A DNA stretch of 64,000 nucleotides from an uncultured Parabacteroides sp. (lineage in GTDB: Bacteria; Bacteroidota; Bacteroidia; Bacteroidales; Tannerellaceae): NCBI GenBank assembly GCA_910577325.1, contig CAJTMR010000011.1:46077-110076 (forward strand), in the 5' to 3' direction. Below the pieces are notes generated by a model. The model was given only the letters and a program-made list of their open reading frames with translations, made no database searches and was not told where the DNA came from. Numbering within the stretch: position 1 is the stretch's first letter; the number at the start of each line of letters is the position of its first letter. Position numbers and translations under genes: made by a program. Shown here one piece after another: positions 34,501-42,632 of the stretch.

Positions 34501-34859
34501 GGATTGATTAGAATCAGTTTGTTTTCCGTAATCTCATATTGAATTCCCTCTTGTTCGAAAAGACGCTCTAAGACCATTTCAACCGACTGATCTTTTGCAT
34601 GAACGGACACTTTCTTATCTAAGTTTATCTTTCCGCTTTCATAAATAAATCGAAAATCCGATTGATTTTCGATCAAATAAAGGACTTCCTTTATGGATTG
34701 ATTCTGTACATTCAATGATAACTTTGTGGTCTGCGAATATACAGATGCAGAAATCTGCAAAGAAAATGCAATCAAAAAAACTACCGTCAATTTCATAATA
34801 GATAATATCTTTTTAAGAGTTGAAGGCTGCCCCAACTCTAACGTATTAAAAAAATTCAT
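31506..34859 (-). CDS. SusC/RagA TonB-dependent transporter with STN signalling domain
   Basis: This is the outer-membrane porin partner of SusD. After the signal peptide (ISASVYSQT) comes an STN domain (residues about 45-115), which talks to the FecR anti-sigma factor. A carboxypeptidase-like domain follows (about 135-215: GVVKDSSGEPVIGANVVEKG), then the SusC/RagA plug with TEMLDEVIVVGYGTQKK, then a long 22-strand-type barrel ending in KSYTFGIDLSF. The 1117-residue length fits. The STN domain plus adjacent sigma/anti-sigma genes indicate trans-envelope signalling when substrate binds, unlike PULs run by hybrid two-component regulators. Confidence 0.96.
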   Translation of the reverse strand: MNFFNTLELGQPSTLKKILSIMKLTVVFLIAFSLQISASVYSQTTKLSLNVQNQSIKEVLYLIENQSDFRFIYESGKINLDKKVSVHAKDQSVEMVLERLFEQEGIQYEITENKLILINPKEKDTDVSSKVSRQGRRITGVVKDSSGEPVIGANVVEKGTTNGTVTDIDGRFSLDVLAHNILEISYIGYTPQELKITDKSVYDIVLVEDTEMLDEVIVVGYGTQKKVNLTGAVESVSGEQLAKQPVAQASQALMGVAPGLTAIQESGQPGEDKATLRIRGMGSISASNDPLVLIDGVEGDINTIDGNDIESISVLKDAASAAIYGSRASNGVILVTTKRGKEGAVSVNYKNYLGWSNPTNLPSFLGALDYMKYTGSGQSAIDEYRAGMATDPDRFPDTDWVDLMFSERNFQQYHSLNVNGGSEKVRVLASVSLTDQGADIVNYGFKRYNGRFNSDFKFSDKFDINFDLAFSRSEQNASNADLTYVVREAFRVAPIYPAIYSDGSWGDGFSGGNPIAQVRAGGYNKKLYNEFRGVLKANYRPVDGLNISVLYAPSYKDIYVKRASKTFEQVMDWDAKTIRKKGDPNSFSQSNERPFSESFNAVVSYGKTIKDHTFSVLGGYEFIKNKYEMFSAGRQYYVLQDYEVIDAGSEEYDFNSGNATHSGLVSYFGRANYAYKDRYLFEVNVRRDASSRFAKDNRVGIFPSFAGGWRLSEESFMKDIRFLSNLKVRASWGELGNQEIGSDFPYTSAIGLGNANYLMGGKIVNGASQTVLANKNIKWETTATTNVGIDAGFFDQRLTLTADYYMRKTKDILLNIPISVVTGLKAPIQNVGNVENRGWDLSLNWQDRISEFDYGIKFNLSDVKNEVTYLGGTQEIIANNSIIRIGHPIYSIYGYETEGIFQTPEEIEGAPSQFGSLQPGNIRYKDQLTVDTDGDGVMDAGDGVINADDRVIIGDQFPRFTYGINLNAGYKGFDLGIDLQGVGKRDILLGGDLVFPLFNAGKIQEWHVKECWSPENTNAKFPVLAATSFGSNDIQASDTWVFNGSYLRVRNVTFGYTLPKQLLGKIFIKNLRVYFSGQNLLTFDKLPKGIDPLVPNDSQGAIYPIAKSYTFGIDLSF

Positions 34860-34886
34860 ATATTTGTATATTGATTGTTAGTTAAT

Positions 34887-34957
34887 TATTAGTGCTACCA
34901 ACACTAATTTATTATCAAACTCATAACGGGAGATGTGGCAGCATTTCCCGTTTTTGT
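34887..34957 (-). promoter_or_regulatory. Hairpin-bearing leader region between FecR and SusC genes
   Basis: The 129-bp gap holds two inverted repeats: TTAGTG/CACTAA (34889-34894 with 34902-34907) and AACGGGA paired with TCCCGTT across about 34926-34953. Neither is followed by a T-run in the direction of SusC. They may regulate SusC expression, attenuate read-through from fecR, or shape the sigma-dependent promoter. I could not identify the promoter itself. Confidence 0.4.
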
Positions 34958-34988
34958 GTATTCATGGCATTCTACTTCATAGGCAATT

Positions 34989-35972
34989 CTATTTAGAGGT
35001 TATACTTATATGTTTTCCTTTTACATGATAGCTTATATCACTTAGACGCGACAAAGCATTCATGACATCCGTTACGGTTTCTTCCTGTATTACTCCGTTA
35101 TAACGGATCTTTTCTCCCAATCCCGGTTGAAGCGTAATTTCCACATCATACCATCTTTCCAGATATTTACAAACAACCGACAGAGACATATCCTCCATAT
35201 ATAACTTATTGTCCAACCAGCCGTAAGAATGGGACAAAACACCTTCTACCGGCTTTATCTTATTCGTCTCCTTATCGAAAACAGCTATCTCGCCCGGCTT
35301 CATTCTCAACTTCTCGTTTCCTTTCTCCAGTTCGATACATCCCTCCACCAAAGAAGCCTGGATAACCGGATCATCGGCATACGCCTGCAAATTGAAAGAA
35401 GTACCCCAGACCCTCACGTTTAAACCTCCGGCCACTTTAATGACAAAAGGTTCCTTACTCTTGGACACATCAAAAAATCCTTCCCCTTGGAAATCAACTT
35501 CCCGCGTTTTTCTCTTCGGATCATAAGAATAAACGACTTCAGAACCGGCATTCAGTTTGACCAAAGATCCGTCCGGCAACACAATCTCCGAACGATTCCC
35601 ATAATCGGCACTCATACTGACCAGCACCTCCGATCCTTTCCGAAAAGTTCCCATAAAAGACAAAGCCAACACCACCAACAAAGATGCGGCAACCCCGGAA
35701 GCCGTATATAACATGTTTTTCCAATATTTCCGAAGATATACTTTCTGCCGGTTTATCTTGTCAACCTTTTCCCATGCAAGATCTGGATCAAAAGTCTCTG
35801 CTTCTGTATAACGATAAGATTCTTCCCAAATCTTTTTATACAAAAAAAATTCTTTTCTATGGGACTCATCTTCGGCCAACCACTCAACCAATACCGGATC
35901 AAGACGTTTTTCATCTTCACCGTCCAGTAAATAGTCTACGATATAGTCTTTTATCTGTTTTTGTTCTTCCAT
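34989..35972 (-). CDS. FecR family anti-sigma factor
   Basis: This inner-membrane regulator holds its sigma factor inactive until the SusC STN domain signals. A cytoplasmic N-terminal region (about residues 1-85) leads into one transmembrane helix (about 88-110: MLYTASGVAASLLVVLALSF). The periplasmic FecR domain follows (SEIVLPDGSLVKLNAGSEVVY, GEGFFDV, VRVWGTSFNLQAY), then the DUF4974 C-terminal domain (MEDMSLSVVCKYLERWYDVEI to the end). Length (327) is standard. It lies 63 bp downstream of the sigma factor gene behind a short hairpin and T-run, so its expression may be partly attenuated. Confidence 0.94.
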   Translation of the reverse strand: MEEQKQIKDYIVDYLLDGEDEKRLDPVLVEWLAEDESHRKEFFLYKKIWEESYRYTEAETFDPDLAWEKVDKINRQKVYLRKYWKNMLYTASGVAASLLVVLALSFMGTFRKGSEVLVSMSADYGNRSEIVLPDGSLVKLNAGSEVVYSYDPKRKTREVDFQGEGFFDVSKSKEPFVIKVAGGLNVRVWGTSFNLQAYADDPVIQASLVEGCIELEKGNEKLRMKPGEIAVFDKETNKIKPVEGVLSHSYGWLDNKLYMEDMSLSVVCKYLERWYDVEITLQPGLGEKIRYNGVIQEETVTDVMNALSRLSDISYHVKGKHISITSK

Positions 35973-36004
35973 GAATCTTGCTTTTATTATATGACACTAC
36001 AAAT

Positions 36005-36028
36005 AAAAAAAGGTCCTATTCCGGACCC
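36005..36028 (-). terminator. Short hairpin with T-run after the sigma factor gene
   Basis: On the minus strand GGTCC-GGAATA-GGACC is followed by seven T residues. The stem is only 5 bp, so it is likely a partial terminator between the sigma factor and FecR genes. Confidence 0.6.
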
Positions 36029-36035
36029 TAAAAAA

Positions 36036-36569
36036 TTATATTCCTTTTAATTCCAAACATTTCCTCAGTTTCTGGAGCGAGATCCAGATCTGATTTTTAA
36101 TCGTTTTTACCGAGATATCGAGTTTTTCCGAGATTTCTTTTTGTTTCAATCCTTTTATCCGGTGAAGCAACAGCACTTCTTTACAACGATCGGGGAGATG
36201 ATCGATACAGCCATAAAGAGCGATCCGAAATTCTTCAGACTCGACCCGGTTGTCTTCATACGATAACTGATCCTGAGTTTCCGACAGATTATTAAAACAG
36301 ACTTTCGAACGAAGATGATTCAATGCCAAATGCTTAGCCATCCTATAAAGATATCCGCCAACATTTTCTTTAATCTCAATCCTTTCCCGGTTCTTCCATA
36401 TATTCAGAAAAAGCTCTTGCACAACATCCTCCGTATCACTTTTATCCATAAGCAGGCTATATACATATTGACAAAGACGGCCATAATAACGCTCAAACAG
36501 TTTATTATAACTGATGTAATCATTTTTCCTGATCGCCTTTATCAATCCTTCATCCGTGGTATTAGACAT
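36036..36569 (-). CDS. ECF RNA polymerase sigma factor (sigma-70 family)
   Basis: Region 2 runs from FERYYGRLCQYVYSLLMDKSDTEDVVQELFLNIWKNRE and region 4 holds the helix-turn-helix LKQKEISEKLDISVKTIKNQIWISLQKLRK. The start is the ATG at 36567-36569 (MSNTTDEG): a -7 box at 36598-36605 would put the transcript start inside the longer frame that begins at 36608. It forms the sigma/anti-sigma/SusC/SusD series typical of trans-envelope controlled PULs and should drive the downstream operon. Its promoter is 40 bp from the head of repeat copy 2. Confidence 0.93.
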   Translation of the reverse strand: MSNTTDEGLIKAIRKNDYISYNKLFERYYGRLCQYVYSLLMDKSDTEDVVQELFLNIWKNRERIEIKENVGGYLYRMAKHLALNHLRSKVCFNNLSETQDQLSYEDNRVESEEFRIALYGCIDHLPDRCKEVLLLHRIKGLKQKEISEKLDISVKTIKNQIWISLQKLRKCLELKGI

Positions 36570-36597
36570 ACTTTTCTTCGGTTTATCTCCTTTGCGC

Positions 36598-36605
36598 CAA
36601 ATATA
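36598..36605 (-). promoter_or_regulatory. -7 promoter box of the ECF sigma factor gene
   Basis: On the minus strand TATATTTG matches TAnnTTTG, 28 bp before the ATG at 36569, and decides between the two possible starts. Confidence 0.55.
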
Positions 36606-36644
36606 CAATAAATTCTGATTTGACGAAAACTTCGTATGCGAACC

Positions 36645-37143
36645 CAGGGCAGCCGCACCAGAATCATAAAGCGCCCATCTGCTTTCGCCACCGATACGGA
36701 CTAACCATATAATGTTTTTGCAAAATCTACTATCATACTATCACATCCGTCTGTATATTGCTTCAAACCAATATGTTATGAAATGATAGTTGCCGTTTTT
36801 AACTATCATTCATCTATCACTACTATCATAGTTAAAAACGATAACACCCTGTGTATCAATTACAGGATAAAAACAGAGACCGTCCGGAAACAGGTGCAAA
36901 ATCTGTTAAAACGGCTTCTTTTGTCATCAAGACTGGCTTTTCTTTTGTCAAAAACAGCTTCTAAAGCCGCTTGAGACCCGGGTGTACCTACCACACAGAC
37001 CCGGGTGCGGGAGAGGTGCAGACCCGGGTCTGTGCAAAGCCCTTACGGGGGTGCGGGGATGTTTATCCGCCGTGTTGGAGGTACTTTTATGCCCTGTTTT
37101 TGCCTCTTTTTCGGCGAAAAAAGTCGTTTACATTTAAACGACC
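36645..37143 (+). repeat. Long dispersed non-coding repeat, copy 2 (head toward the sigma factor)
   Basis: This is the inverted partner of 13149-13653. It keeps the palindrome at 36754-36773 (two mismatches), ACTATCAT/ATGATAGT octamers (36729, 36783, 36802, 36822), a 63-codon frame without indels (36783-36974), the three GACCCGGG blocks (about 36976-37028) and the GGGGTGCGGGGATGTTTATC segment. The head faces the promoter of the sigma factor gene, just as copy 1 faces kdgK. The tail stops 14 bp short of the end of the InlB-repeat gene. Confidence 0.85.
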
Positions 37144-37156
37144 CCATTTTGAGGAA

Positions 37157-40100
37157 CTACCGGATTCTGATTTTTACAGGTTCTCCCTCTCCCACTTTGA
37201 CGATATACATGCCGGCAGGCAGCGGATGTACAGAGCAACCATCCGAAACGAAAGTCCTCTTTATCAACATTCCATCCATATTCCATATATATAGGCCGGA
37301 CGCCTTCGTTTCCACATACAGTTTACCTGAACGGGCATATATACGTGTAACCGACGGAGCAATCCCCTCATTCGCCACCGCCATGTCGCTGCGCATAAAT
37401 ACCGCTTTCAAGTTTGTGTCACCGTCCACCGGGAAAGGATAGGGGTTCAACGTATTTCCGTCGCTCCACTTGACAAAAATATTTCCGGCATCCGGGATGG
37501 CAGTAAATATCACCTGACTGCCACATTCGATCCGTCCTGACGGGCTGACAGATGCCCGCCCTCCTTCCGACTGCTCCACATCGACATTGTAAGTATCGAG
37601 CTTCAAGCCGCTGATCTCGATTTTCACCTCTTTATCCACATCGGCAAGAGAATAAACCAATGTACGACTCTTGCTGGCTGCACGCATGGACAATCCTTCC
37701 TCCAACAACTTGCCGTTAGCAGTGACCTTCACTTCGCTTTGGCTGTATCCGGGCAGAAGCACCACTTTGAACGGCATCTTGCCGCCTACCTCGATCGTAT
37801 GTACATCTACCTGCACGCCGACACCGGCCCCGACAACATTCGGGAGGTGGATTTTGGCATATTCTCCCTCTCCGGATCCCGGTTGGAGCAAAGGCAATAA
37901 TCCGGAAGCTTCACGAACCGTCACGATACGCGGATTATCGCTGTTTCCGTCATTCCATTTGTAAAAATATTCCCCATCCGGAGCGGTTGCCAACAAGGAA
38001 ATCAGCGACTCGGGATAAAGCTTCGCTTTCATGGCATCCGTCGCAGTCGCAATATCCATGGCCGAAACATGCTCTGCCAATTTCAATTTTACTCCGTCCT
38101 TCACAACCCCTTCCACCGAAATAGAATAGTTTCCGGCAATCCGATAAAGGCTATATACCCCTTCTTCATTCGCATCCAACACGACACCGTTTGCCTTGAC
38201 GATCAAGTTTCCTGCACTATACCCATCGGCAAAACGCAAATAGAAATGGAATTTATCTCCATGCCGGACTTCAGTCGAATAGCCGGACAACGGTTTGACC
38301 GTCACCCCTTCCAATACAGGCAGCGTAATCGTGAAATATTTAGCATCCGGCACGAAAGTCGCTTTCAACGTCGTATCGCATGTCACTGTCAAACTATACG
38401 GATTGGCTTGGCTTCCATCGTTCCATCCTCCGAATTTATAATTAAGATCGGGTACGGCTGTAACCGAAATCCGTTTAGCACAAGGCAACGTAAGAGTACC
38501 ATCACTACCATCTTCCGTAAAATAGATGTACCCGTTATCACTTTGCTCCAAAGTGACTTCATAGGCTACATTTTCCAACCCTTCCACCGTTATTTTCACA
38601 TCGTTGGAAGCCCCTTCCACTCGATAGATTCCGTCGGCATTTGCCGTCAATATGGAATCGTTTGCCAATACAGTCATTGAATCCAATGACTGGAAATAGT
38701 TCTTGTCCACTTGCAGGGAAAACTCGAATGTACCGCCGGATGCAATTGCCGAAACCACTTCTCCTCCCAACGGATTAATGGCAGTAATACCGGCAGGCAG
38801 ATCAAAGACAACCGAGATTTTCTTCACTCCGAACCCCATATCCCGCACGGTCACTCCCTCTTTATATCCTTCCTTGACTGCAAATGCTTTTAAATTAAGA
38901 AGGGTTGCTGTCTCACTGTTCATCGTGAAAGGCCCGTTATAAAGTTTTCTCGGCCCGTCGCTGATCGAATAATAAAGTGTCGTGCTTTCATCCGTCTTTT
39001 TCAACGTAACTTTCACGACTGTTCCCATTAGCATATTATCGGTATTTTCCGGGTCTGTGATAATTTCCGGTGCAGAGGCGACCATACGCACATCTTCAAA
39101 GATTGCAGATATATACAAGTCATTTCCCGGCATTTTGATGGTCTGCGGACTGGTGGTGTATGTCTTTCCACCGATCGACAAGGCTTTCAGGCCATACTTC
39201 GCATCGGTAGGCGTTGCCGTGATCGTGATCTCCACGCCTTCCCCGACCTTATCGCCCGAAACCAACAGGTCTCCTCTCCGCTTCACCTCGATCTTTCCGT
39301 TTTCCGGTTGGGTAAAGCGAACCATATAGCCCGGTTTCCAGGTGGCATAGAATGTCTTGTCGCCCGACTCGCCTTTTTCAATCTTCGTTACAGGTCCCAC
39401 CGTCAACATATCGTCGGCATACCAACCGGCAAATGTAAACCCGGGGCGGATAGCATTCGTCGGCAACTGTTTCGATTCTTCTGTCGTATAGGTATCATCG
39501 GGCAATTCCTCCCCGTGAAACATATCGTAATGGATCTTGTAGCGCTTCGGTCCCCATTTGGCGTATAGGGTGAGGTCGCCGCCATATTTATTGTTCTTAT
39601 CATCAAAAGGCGTTTTCAAAGCCTCTTCCATATACCAACCGAAAAAATCATAGTTCGCCCTATAAGTACGTTTACTGATTTTAATCGTTTCACCGTATGT
39701 ATATGGAAAACTACCGGAAATAACCGTTCCACCATTTGTTTCAAAAGTTACCTGATAAACATTCGGTGTCCACCTGGCATAAACTGTCGTATCCCCTGTT
39801 GCCAAACTAATCTTATTGGCAATCAGCTTTTCACCTCCTTCTTTCTGAGTGTACCATCCGGCAAATGTATAGTGTTCTTTCTTGGGAGTCGGCAACACAA
39901 CGACATCTTCCACTGTGTATGATTCGATTGGTTTGTCTAATGTACCACCTTCTTTTTCGTATGTAATCTTATAAGGAATCACTTCCCAATGCGCAACAAG
40001 AGTGATCTTTTCTGTTCCTCCTGCAGGAATAGATTCCACTTTATTTTTTCCTTCCGAATCATCCTTATAATACCATCCTAAGAATTTATATCCCTTTCTC

Positions 40101-41929
40101 TTTGCAACAGGCATATTGACTTTCGAAACTCCGTCTGCCAATTTATAACCATCACAATCAATAGGATCTCCTCCATTAGGCATAAACAAAATATCATATA
40201 CTTTTTCCTCCCATTCCGCATAAAACGTAAATGTCACCTCCAAACCATCAGAAGAAGTAGTTGCCGGTTTCAAATGCCTATCTAAAGGGAACTGACTAAT
40301 TGACGATCCATTAACAGAACCCAAATGCCAACCCTTAAACACAAATCCGGGCTTCATCACATCTACTCCTGTTTTCCAACGTACATCCTTTGTGGTTTCT
40401 GCTGTATATCGATCCACAGATTGAACTCCCGTACCAAAGGTTCCTCCATTAAGTTCATATCGAACAACGAAATTAACCAAATTCCAAGTAGCATATAGCT
40501 TAACAGGTTCATGTCCTCTCTCTATTTTGTTTACAATAGACGAATTTCCATTTTCTACCCATCCTTTAAAGATACGATCGTCTTCGATAGGCACAGGCAA
40601 TTTATCTATTCCCACTTCTTCTGAACGGTGGAACTCACCAAATTTGGTATATTGCACAGCATCTTCACCTGTTCCATTATAAAAAGTTACCGGATATTCA
40701 ATAGGAATCCACTTAGCATAGAGATAGAAAGGACTTTCATAGAATCGTCCATCAAACCCAAGGAATTTTTGAGTTAAACCCTGGTCTTTATACCATCCGT
40801 CAAAAGTATAATAATGACGCCCAGCCTCTCCCAATTCTCCAGTTTTAGTTTCAACGTTATATGTCTTAGGATTCTCATTCTCAGGTTTCTCAAAACCGCC
40901 GTTTCGCTCATATACAATTGGGTATTCAATGGGAGTAAAATGAGCTGTAAAAATCTGATTACCAATGGTTCCTTGTTTAATCACCGAATTCTCTACGACC
41001 TTTGCATCATCATAATGCCAATGTTCAAATGTATAATGCACTTTGGTAAGACCACCGATAGTAAAATCGGGAGTTTCAACGTTATATTGAGTAGGATAGT
41101 TTTTTCCAGCTATTTCAGTACCGCCAACCTTGTCGTATGTTATCTTATATTCGATTGGTTTGATTTCGACAGTGCCATTGGCAGTTTCGGTTGCATCCAT
41201 AGATAATAGAGACTCATCTTTATATATACCATAACCTTCAAATAATATATTCATTAACGACTTAGATGATTTTACAGCTTTTGCTCTATCTTTATATATT
41301 CCACTTTCATTCGTGCCTGTAATCGTTCCTTTTTTTAATTGAACATTTCCATTTTCAATATTTAAACCATATCCCCAATATTCATTAGTCGTTTTTACTT
41401 TTGCTGTAGCATTTATTTTGCCCCCAAACATATTAAAAGTTCCTCCTGAAACGTTCACACCTATAGCCTCCCAGCGTTCACACACGGATTCTATTGCACC
41501 ATTATACAAATTAAATGTTCCACCTATTAACGAAACTCCTATCATTTGTACATGTTTTGTATCAAATAAAGAACTTGTATAAGAGACTAATATTTTACCA
41601 TTTATTCCCGAATCTTGAACACTAAAAACTCCTTTTGAAATTTGGAAAAGAGTTATCCCCTTTTTTTTATCAGAATTTTGTATTGTTTTTCCATTCAAAT
41701 CCAACACTATCTCACCTTCTGATTTTATCGTAATCGTCTCCGACAACTCCACATTTCCAGTCAACGTCACCTTATTTCCACTCCAATTAGCTTTACCTTT
41801 AAAACCATTTGCACTTGCCAACCCTTCAGCTGAACTTACATCTACAGCCTCAGCCATCCCAGCCAACATCATCATCCCAGCCAACAGTACACCTTTTATC
41901 CACCAATTGATTACTCTATTCATGGTCAT
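37157..41929 (-). CDS. Large InlB B-repeat surface protein with T9SS-like C-terminal tail
   Basis: A signal peptide ends near GMAEAVDVSSAEG. A beta-helix-like N-terminal region (about residues 30-260) is followed by about nine InlB B/Flg_new repeats of roughly 65-80 residues, each of the form ITYxxxGGT...YTxE..LPTPxxxxYTFAGWY......ITxGDxTxYAxW (about 265-930). Further beta-sandwich units with repeated NPYSLTVTCDTTLKATF-type strands run to about 1510. The last 75 residues (IYARSGKLYVETKASGLYIWNMDG, PLPAGMYIVKVG) look like a T9SS type A sorting domain. It is probably exported by T9SS and held on the surface; an adhesive role is inferred from the repeats. Palindromes lie upstream of it. Confidence 0.85.
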   Translation of the reverse strand: MTMNRVINWWIKGVLLAGMMMLAGMAEAVDVSSAEGLASANGFKGKANWSGNKVTLTGNVELSETITIKSEGEIVLDLNGKTIQNSDKKKGITLFQISKGVFSVQDSGINGKILVSYTSSLFDTKHVQMIGVSLIGGTFNLYNGAIESVCERWEAIGVNVSGGTFNMFGGKINATAKVKTTNEYWGYGLNIENGNVQLKKGTITGTNESGIYKDRAKAVKSSKSLMNILFEGYGIYKDESLLSMDATETANGTVEIKPIEYKITYDKVGGTEIAGKNYPTQYNVETPDFTIGGLTKVHYTFEHWHYDDAKVVENSVIKQGTIGNQIFTAHFTPIEYPIVYERNGGFEKPENENPKTYNVETKTGELGEAGRHYYTFDGWYKDQGLTQKFLGFDGRFYESPFYLYAKWIPIEYPVTFYNGTGEDAVQYTKFGEFHRSEEVGIDKLPVPIEDDRIFKGWVENGNSSIVNKIERGHEPVKLYATWNLVNFVVRYELNGGTFGTGVQSVDRYTAETTKDVRWKTGVDVMKPGFVFKGWHLGSVNGSSISQFPLDRHLKPATTSSDGLEVTFTFYAEWEEKVYDILFMPNGGDPIDCDGYKLADGVSKVNMPVAKRKGYKFLGWYYKDDSEGKNKVESIPAGGTEKITLVAHWEVIPYKITYEKEGGTLDKPIESYTVEDVVVLPTPKKEHYTFAGWYTQKEGGEKLIANKISLATGDTTVYARWTPNVYQVTFETNGGTVISGSFPYTYGETIKISKRTYRANYDFFGWYMEEALKTPFDDKNNKYGGDLTLYAKWGPKRYKIHYDMFHGEELPDDTYTTEESKQLPTNAIRPGFTFAGWYADDMLTVGPVTKIEKGESGDKTFYATWKPGYMVRFTQPENGKIEVKRRGDLLVSGDKVGEGVEITITATPTDAKYGLKALSIGGKTYTTSPQTIKMPGNDLYISAIFEDVRMVASAPEIITDPENTDNMLMGTVVKVTLKKTDESTTLYYSISDGPRKLYNGPFTMNSETATLLNLKAFAVKEGYKEGVTVRDMGFGVKKISVVFDLPAGITAINPLGGEVVSAIASGGTFEFSLQVDKNYFQSLDSMTVLANDSILTANADGIYRVEGASNDVKITVEGLENVAYEVTLEQSDNGYIYFTEDGSDGTLTLPCAKRISVTAVPDLNYKFGGWNDGSQANPYSLTVTCDTTLKATFVPDAKYFTITLPVLEGVTVKPLSGYSTEVRHGDKFHFYLRFADGYSAGNLIVKANGVVLDANEEGVYSLYRIAGNYSISVEGVVKDGVKLKLAEHVSAMDIATATDAMKAKLYPESLISLLATAPDGEYFYKWNDGNSDNPRIVTVREASGLLPLLQPGSGEGEYAKIHLPNVVGAGVGVQVDVHTIEVGGKMPFKVVLLPGYSQSEVKVTANGKLLEEGLSMRAASKSRTLVYSLADVDKEVKIEISGLKLDTYNVDVEQSEGGRASVSPSGRIECGSQVIFTAIPDAGNIFVKWSDGNTLNPYPFPVDGDTNLKAVFMRSDMAVANEGIAPSVTRIYARSGKLYVETKASGLYIWNMDGMLIKRTFVSDGCSVHPLPAGMYIVKVGEGEPVKIRIR

Positions 41930-42016
41930 ATCGTTTGTCCTTTCTTCCCGAACCCCGTTTCCCCATCTTCCACGTTTTCGGGTATATTTAATTTTTAATC
42001 TGAATTCAACCTATTT

Positions 42017-42201
42017 CCATCCTACCTGTCAGACAGTCCTTTACCCTGTCGGCAAGCAGTCCGAAAACTACTTACTAAGTAGAGTCTCGTCTACTTAATA
42101 AGTAAACACACGCCTGCTTAGTAAGCAGACATACCCTCTACTTATCAAGTAGATTTGAGCTTACTCGATAAGCAGATTTTTTATTATTTAAAATCTTGGA
42201 T
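42017..42201. repeat. Spacer block r-prime, paralogous to 43186-43274, expanded by palindromes
   Basis: The flanks TTTACCCTGTCGGCA..CAGT (about 42039-42060) and AGATTTTTTATTATTTAAAA (about 42174-42193) match the block downstream of HepT at 43207-43265. The second block has one palindrome between the flanks where this one has five. No gene is visible in 41930-42201 apart from the promoter region expected for the InlB-repeat gene. Confidence 0.7.
42068..42173. repeat. Array of five 15-bp palindromes at 23-24 bp spacing
   Basis: Units: CTACTTACTAAGTAG (42068), CTACTTAATAAGTAA (42091), CTGCTTAGTAAGCAG (42114), CTACTTATCAAGTAG (42138) and GCTTACTCGATAAGC (42159). The arms fit CTRCTTA..AAGYAG, and unit 3 changes both arms together (A to G on the left, T to C on the right), so pairing is kept. 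Centres differ between units. The first four are spaced 23, 23 and 24 bp. They could be operators for a dimeric regulator, RNA hairpins, or sites for a recombinase or transposase. Confidence 0.75.
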
Positions 42202-42294
42202 TTAGGAATAAGCAGGTAATTCCTTTTTCATTGTCCGGATAGTCTCCCCAATAAAGGCTTCAACTCTACACACAGGGTCATCTATGATGGTGAC
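42202..42294 (-). pseudogene. 3'-end scar of a HepT-like (HEPN) gene
   Basis: The last codons read VCRVEAFIGETIRTMKKELPAYS and then stop. The final 11 codons equal the end of the intact HepT gene at 43275, with only silent changes (GAA/GAG, TCC/TCT). Upstream the frame meets a stop after about 30 codons and the sequence changes to the HigA-type antitoxin gene. This is the tail of a HepT paralogue whose body is missing. Confidence 0.65.
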
Positions 42295-42313
42295 TCAAAA
42301 GAGCTAATTATCT

Positions 42314-42631
42314 TTACCAAAGAGCCACCTTACCCAATGAACCTAAGTCAAGGTTTGCCGATTTTACACCCATCGCCCTGAAAGCCCGGACAATCGTTGA
42401 GAAATTGACGCTTTTTCCACTTTCTATTTTGGATATTTGCGCTCTCTTGACACCCATCAATTGACCCAATTGCTCTTGAGTGAGATTCTTGGATTCACGG
42501 GTTCGCTTGATAGCTTCACCTATTAGGAAATTGTTAACATCATCTTCATATTTTTCCCGTTCCGAAGTACCACGAACACCGATTACTCGATCCAGCATTT
42601 CCTCATGCGTATAAAGTTTCATCTGTTCCAT
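42314..42631 (-). CDS. XRE-family antitoxin of a HigBA-type toxin-antitoxin module
   Basis: A helix-turn-helix of the XRE/Cro type lies in the middle (KNLTQEQLGQLMGVKRAQISKIESGKSVNFSTIVRAFRAMG). The N-terminal 35 residues look helical and would form the toxin-binding part. It follows the toxin gene by 1 bp, the HigB-then-HigA order. Such antitoxins neutralise the toxin and repress their own promoter, possibly through the inverted repeat at 43010-43026. Confidence 0.85.
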   Translation of the reverse strand: MEQMKLYTHEEMLDRVIGVRGTSEREKYEDDVNNFLIGEAIKRTRESKNLTQEQLGQLMGVKRAQISKIESGKSVNFSTIVRAFRAMGVKSANLDLGSLGKVALW

Positions 42632-42632
42632 A

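Noticed and set aside
36570..36608. Upstream ATG at 36608 as the start of the ECF sigma factor
   Set aside because: The likely -7 box at 36598-36605 would lie inside the longer frame, so its transcript could not include that ATG.
37005..37442. Plus-strand 145-codon frame running from repeat copy 2 into the InlB-repeat gene
   Set aside because: It is antisense to the end of a clear gene, with no protein pattern of its own.
42068..42173. CRISPR array
   Set aside because: Units are 15-bp palindromes with variable centres and about 8-bp gaps, without constant repeats and unique spacers of CRISPR size. No cas gene is in the window.
42202..42294. Frameshifted copy of hepT
   Set aside because: In another frame the block reads cleanly as the end of a diverged HepT paralogue with silent changes in the last codons, so no frameshift is needed.
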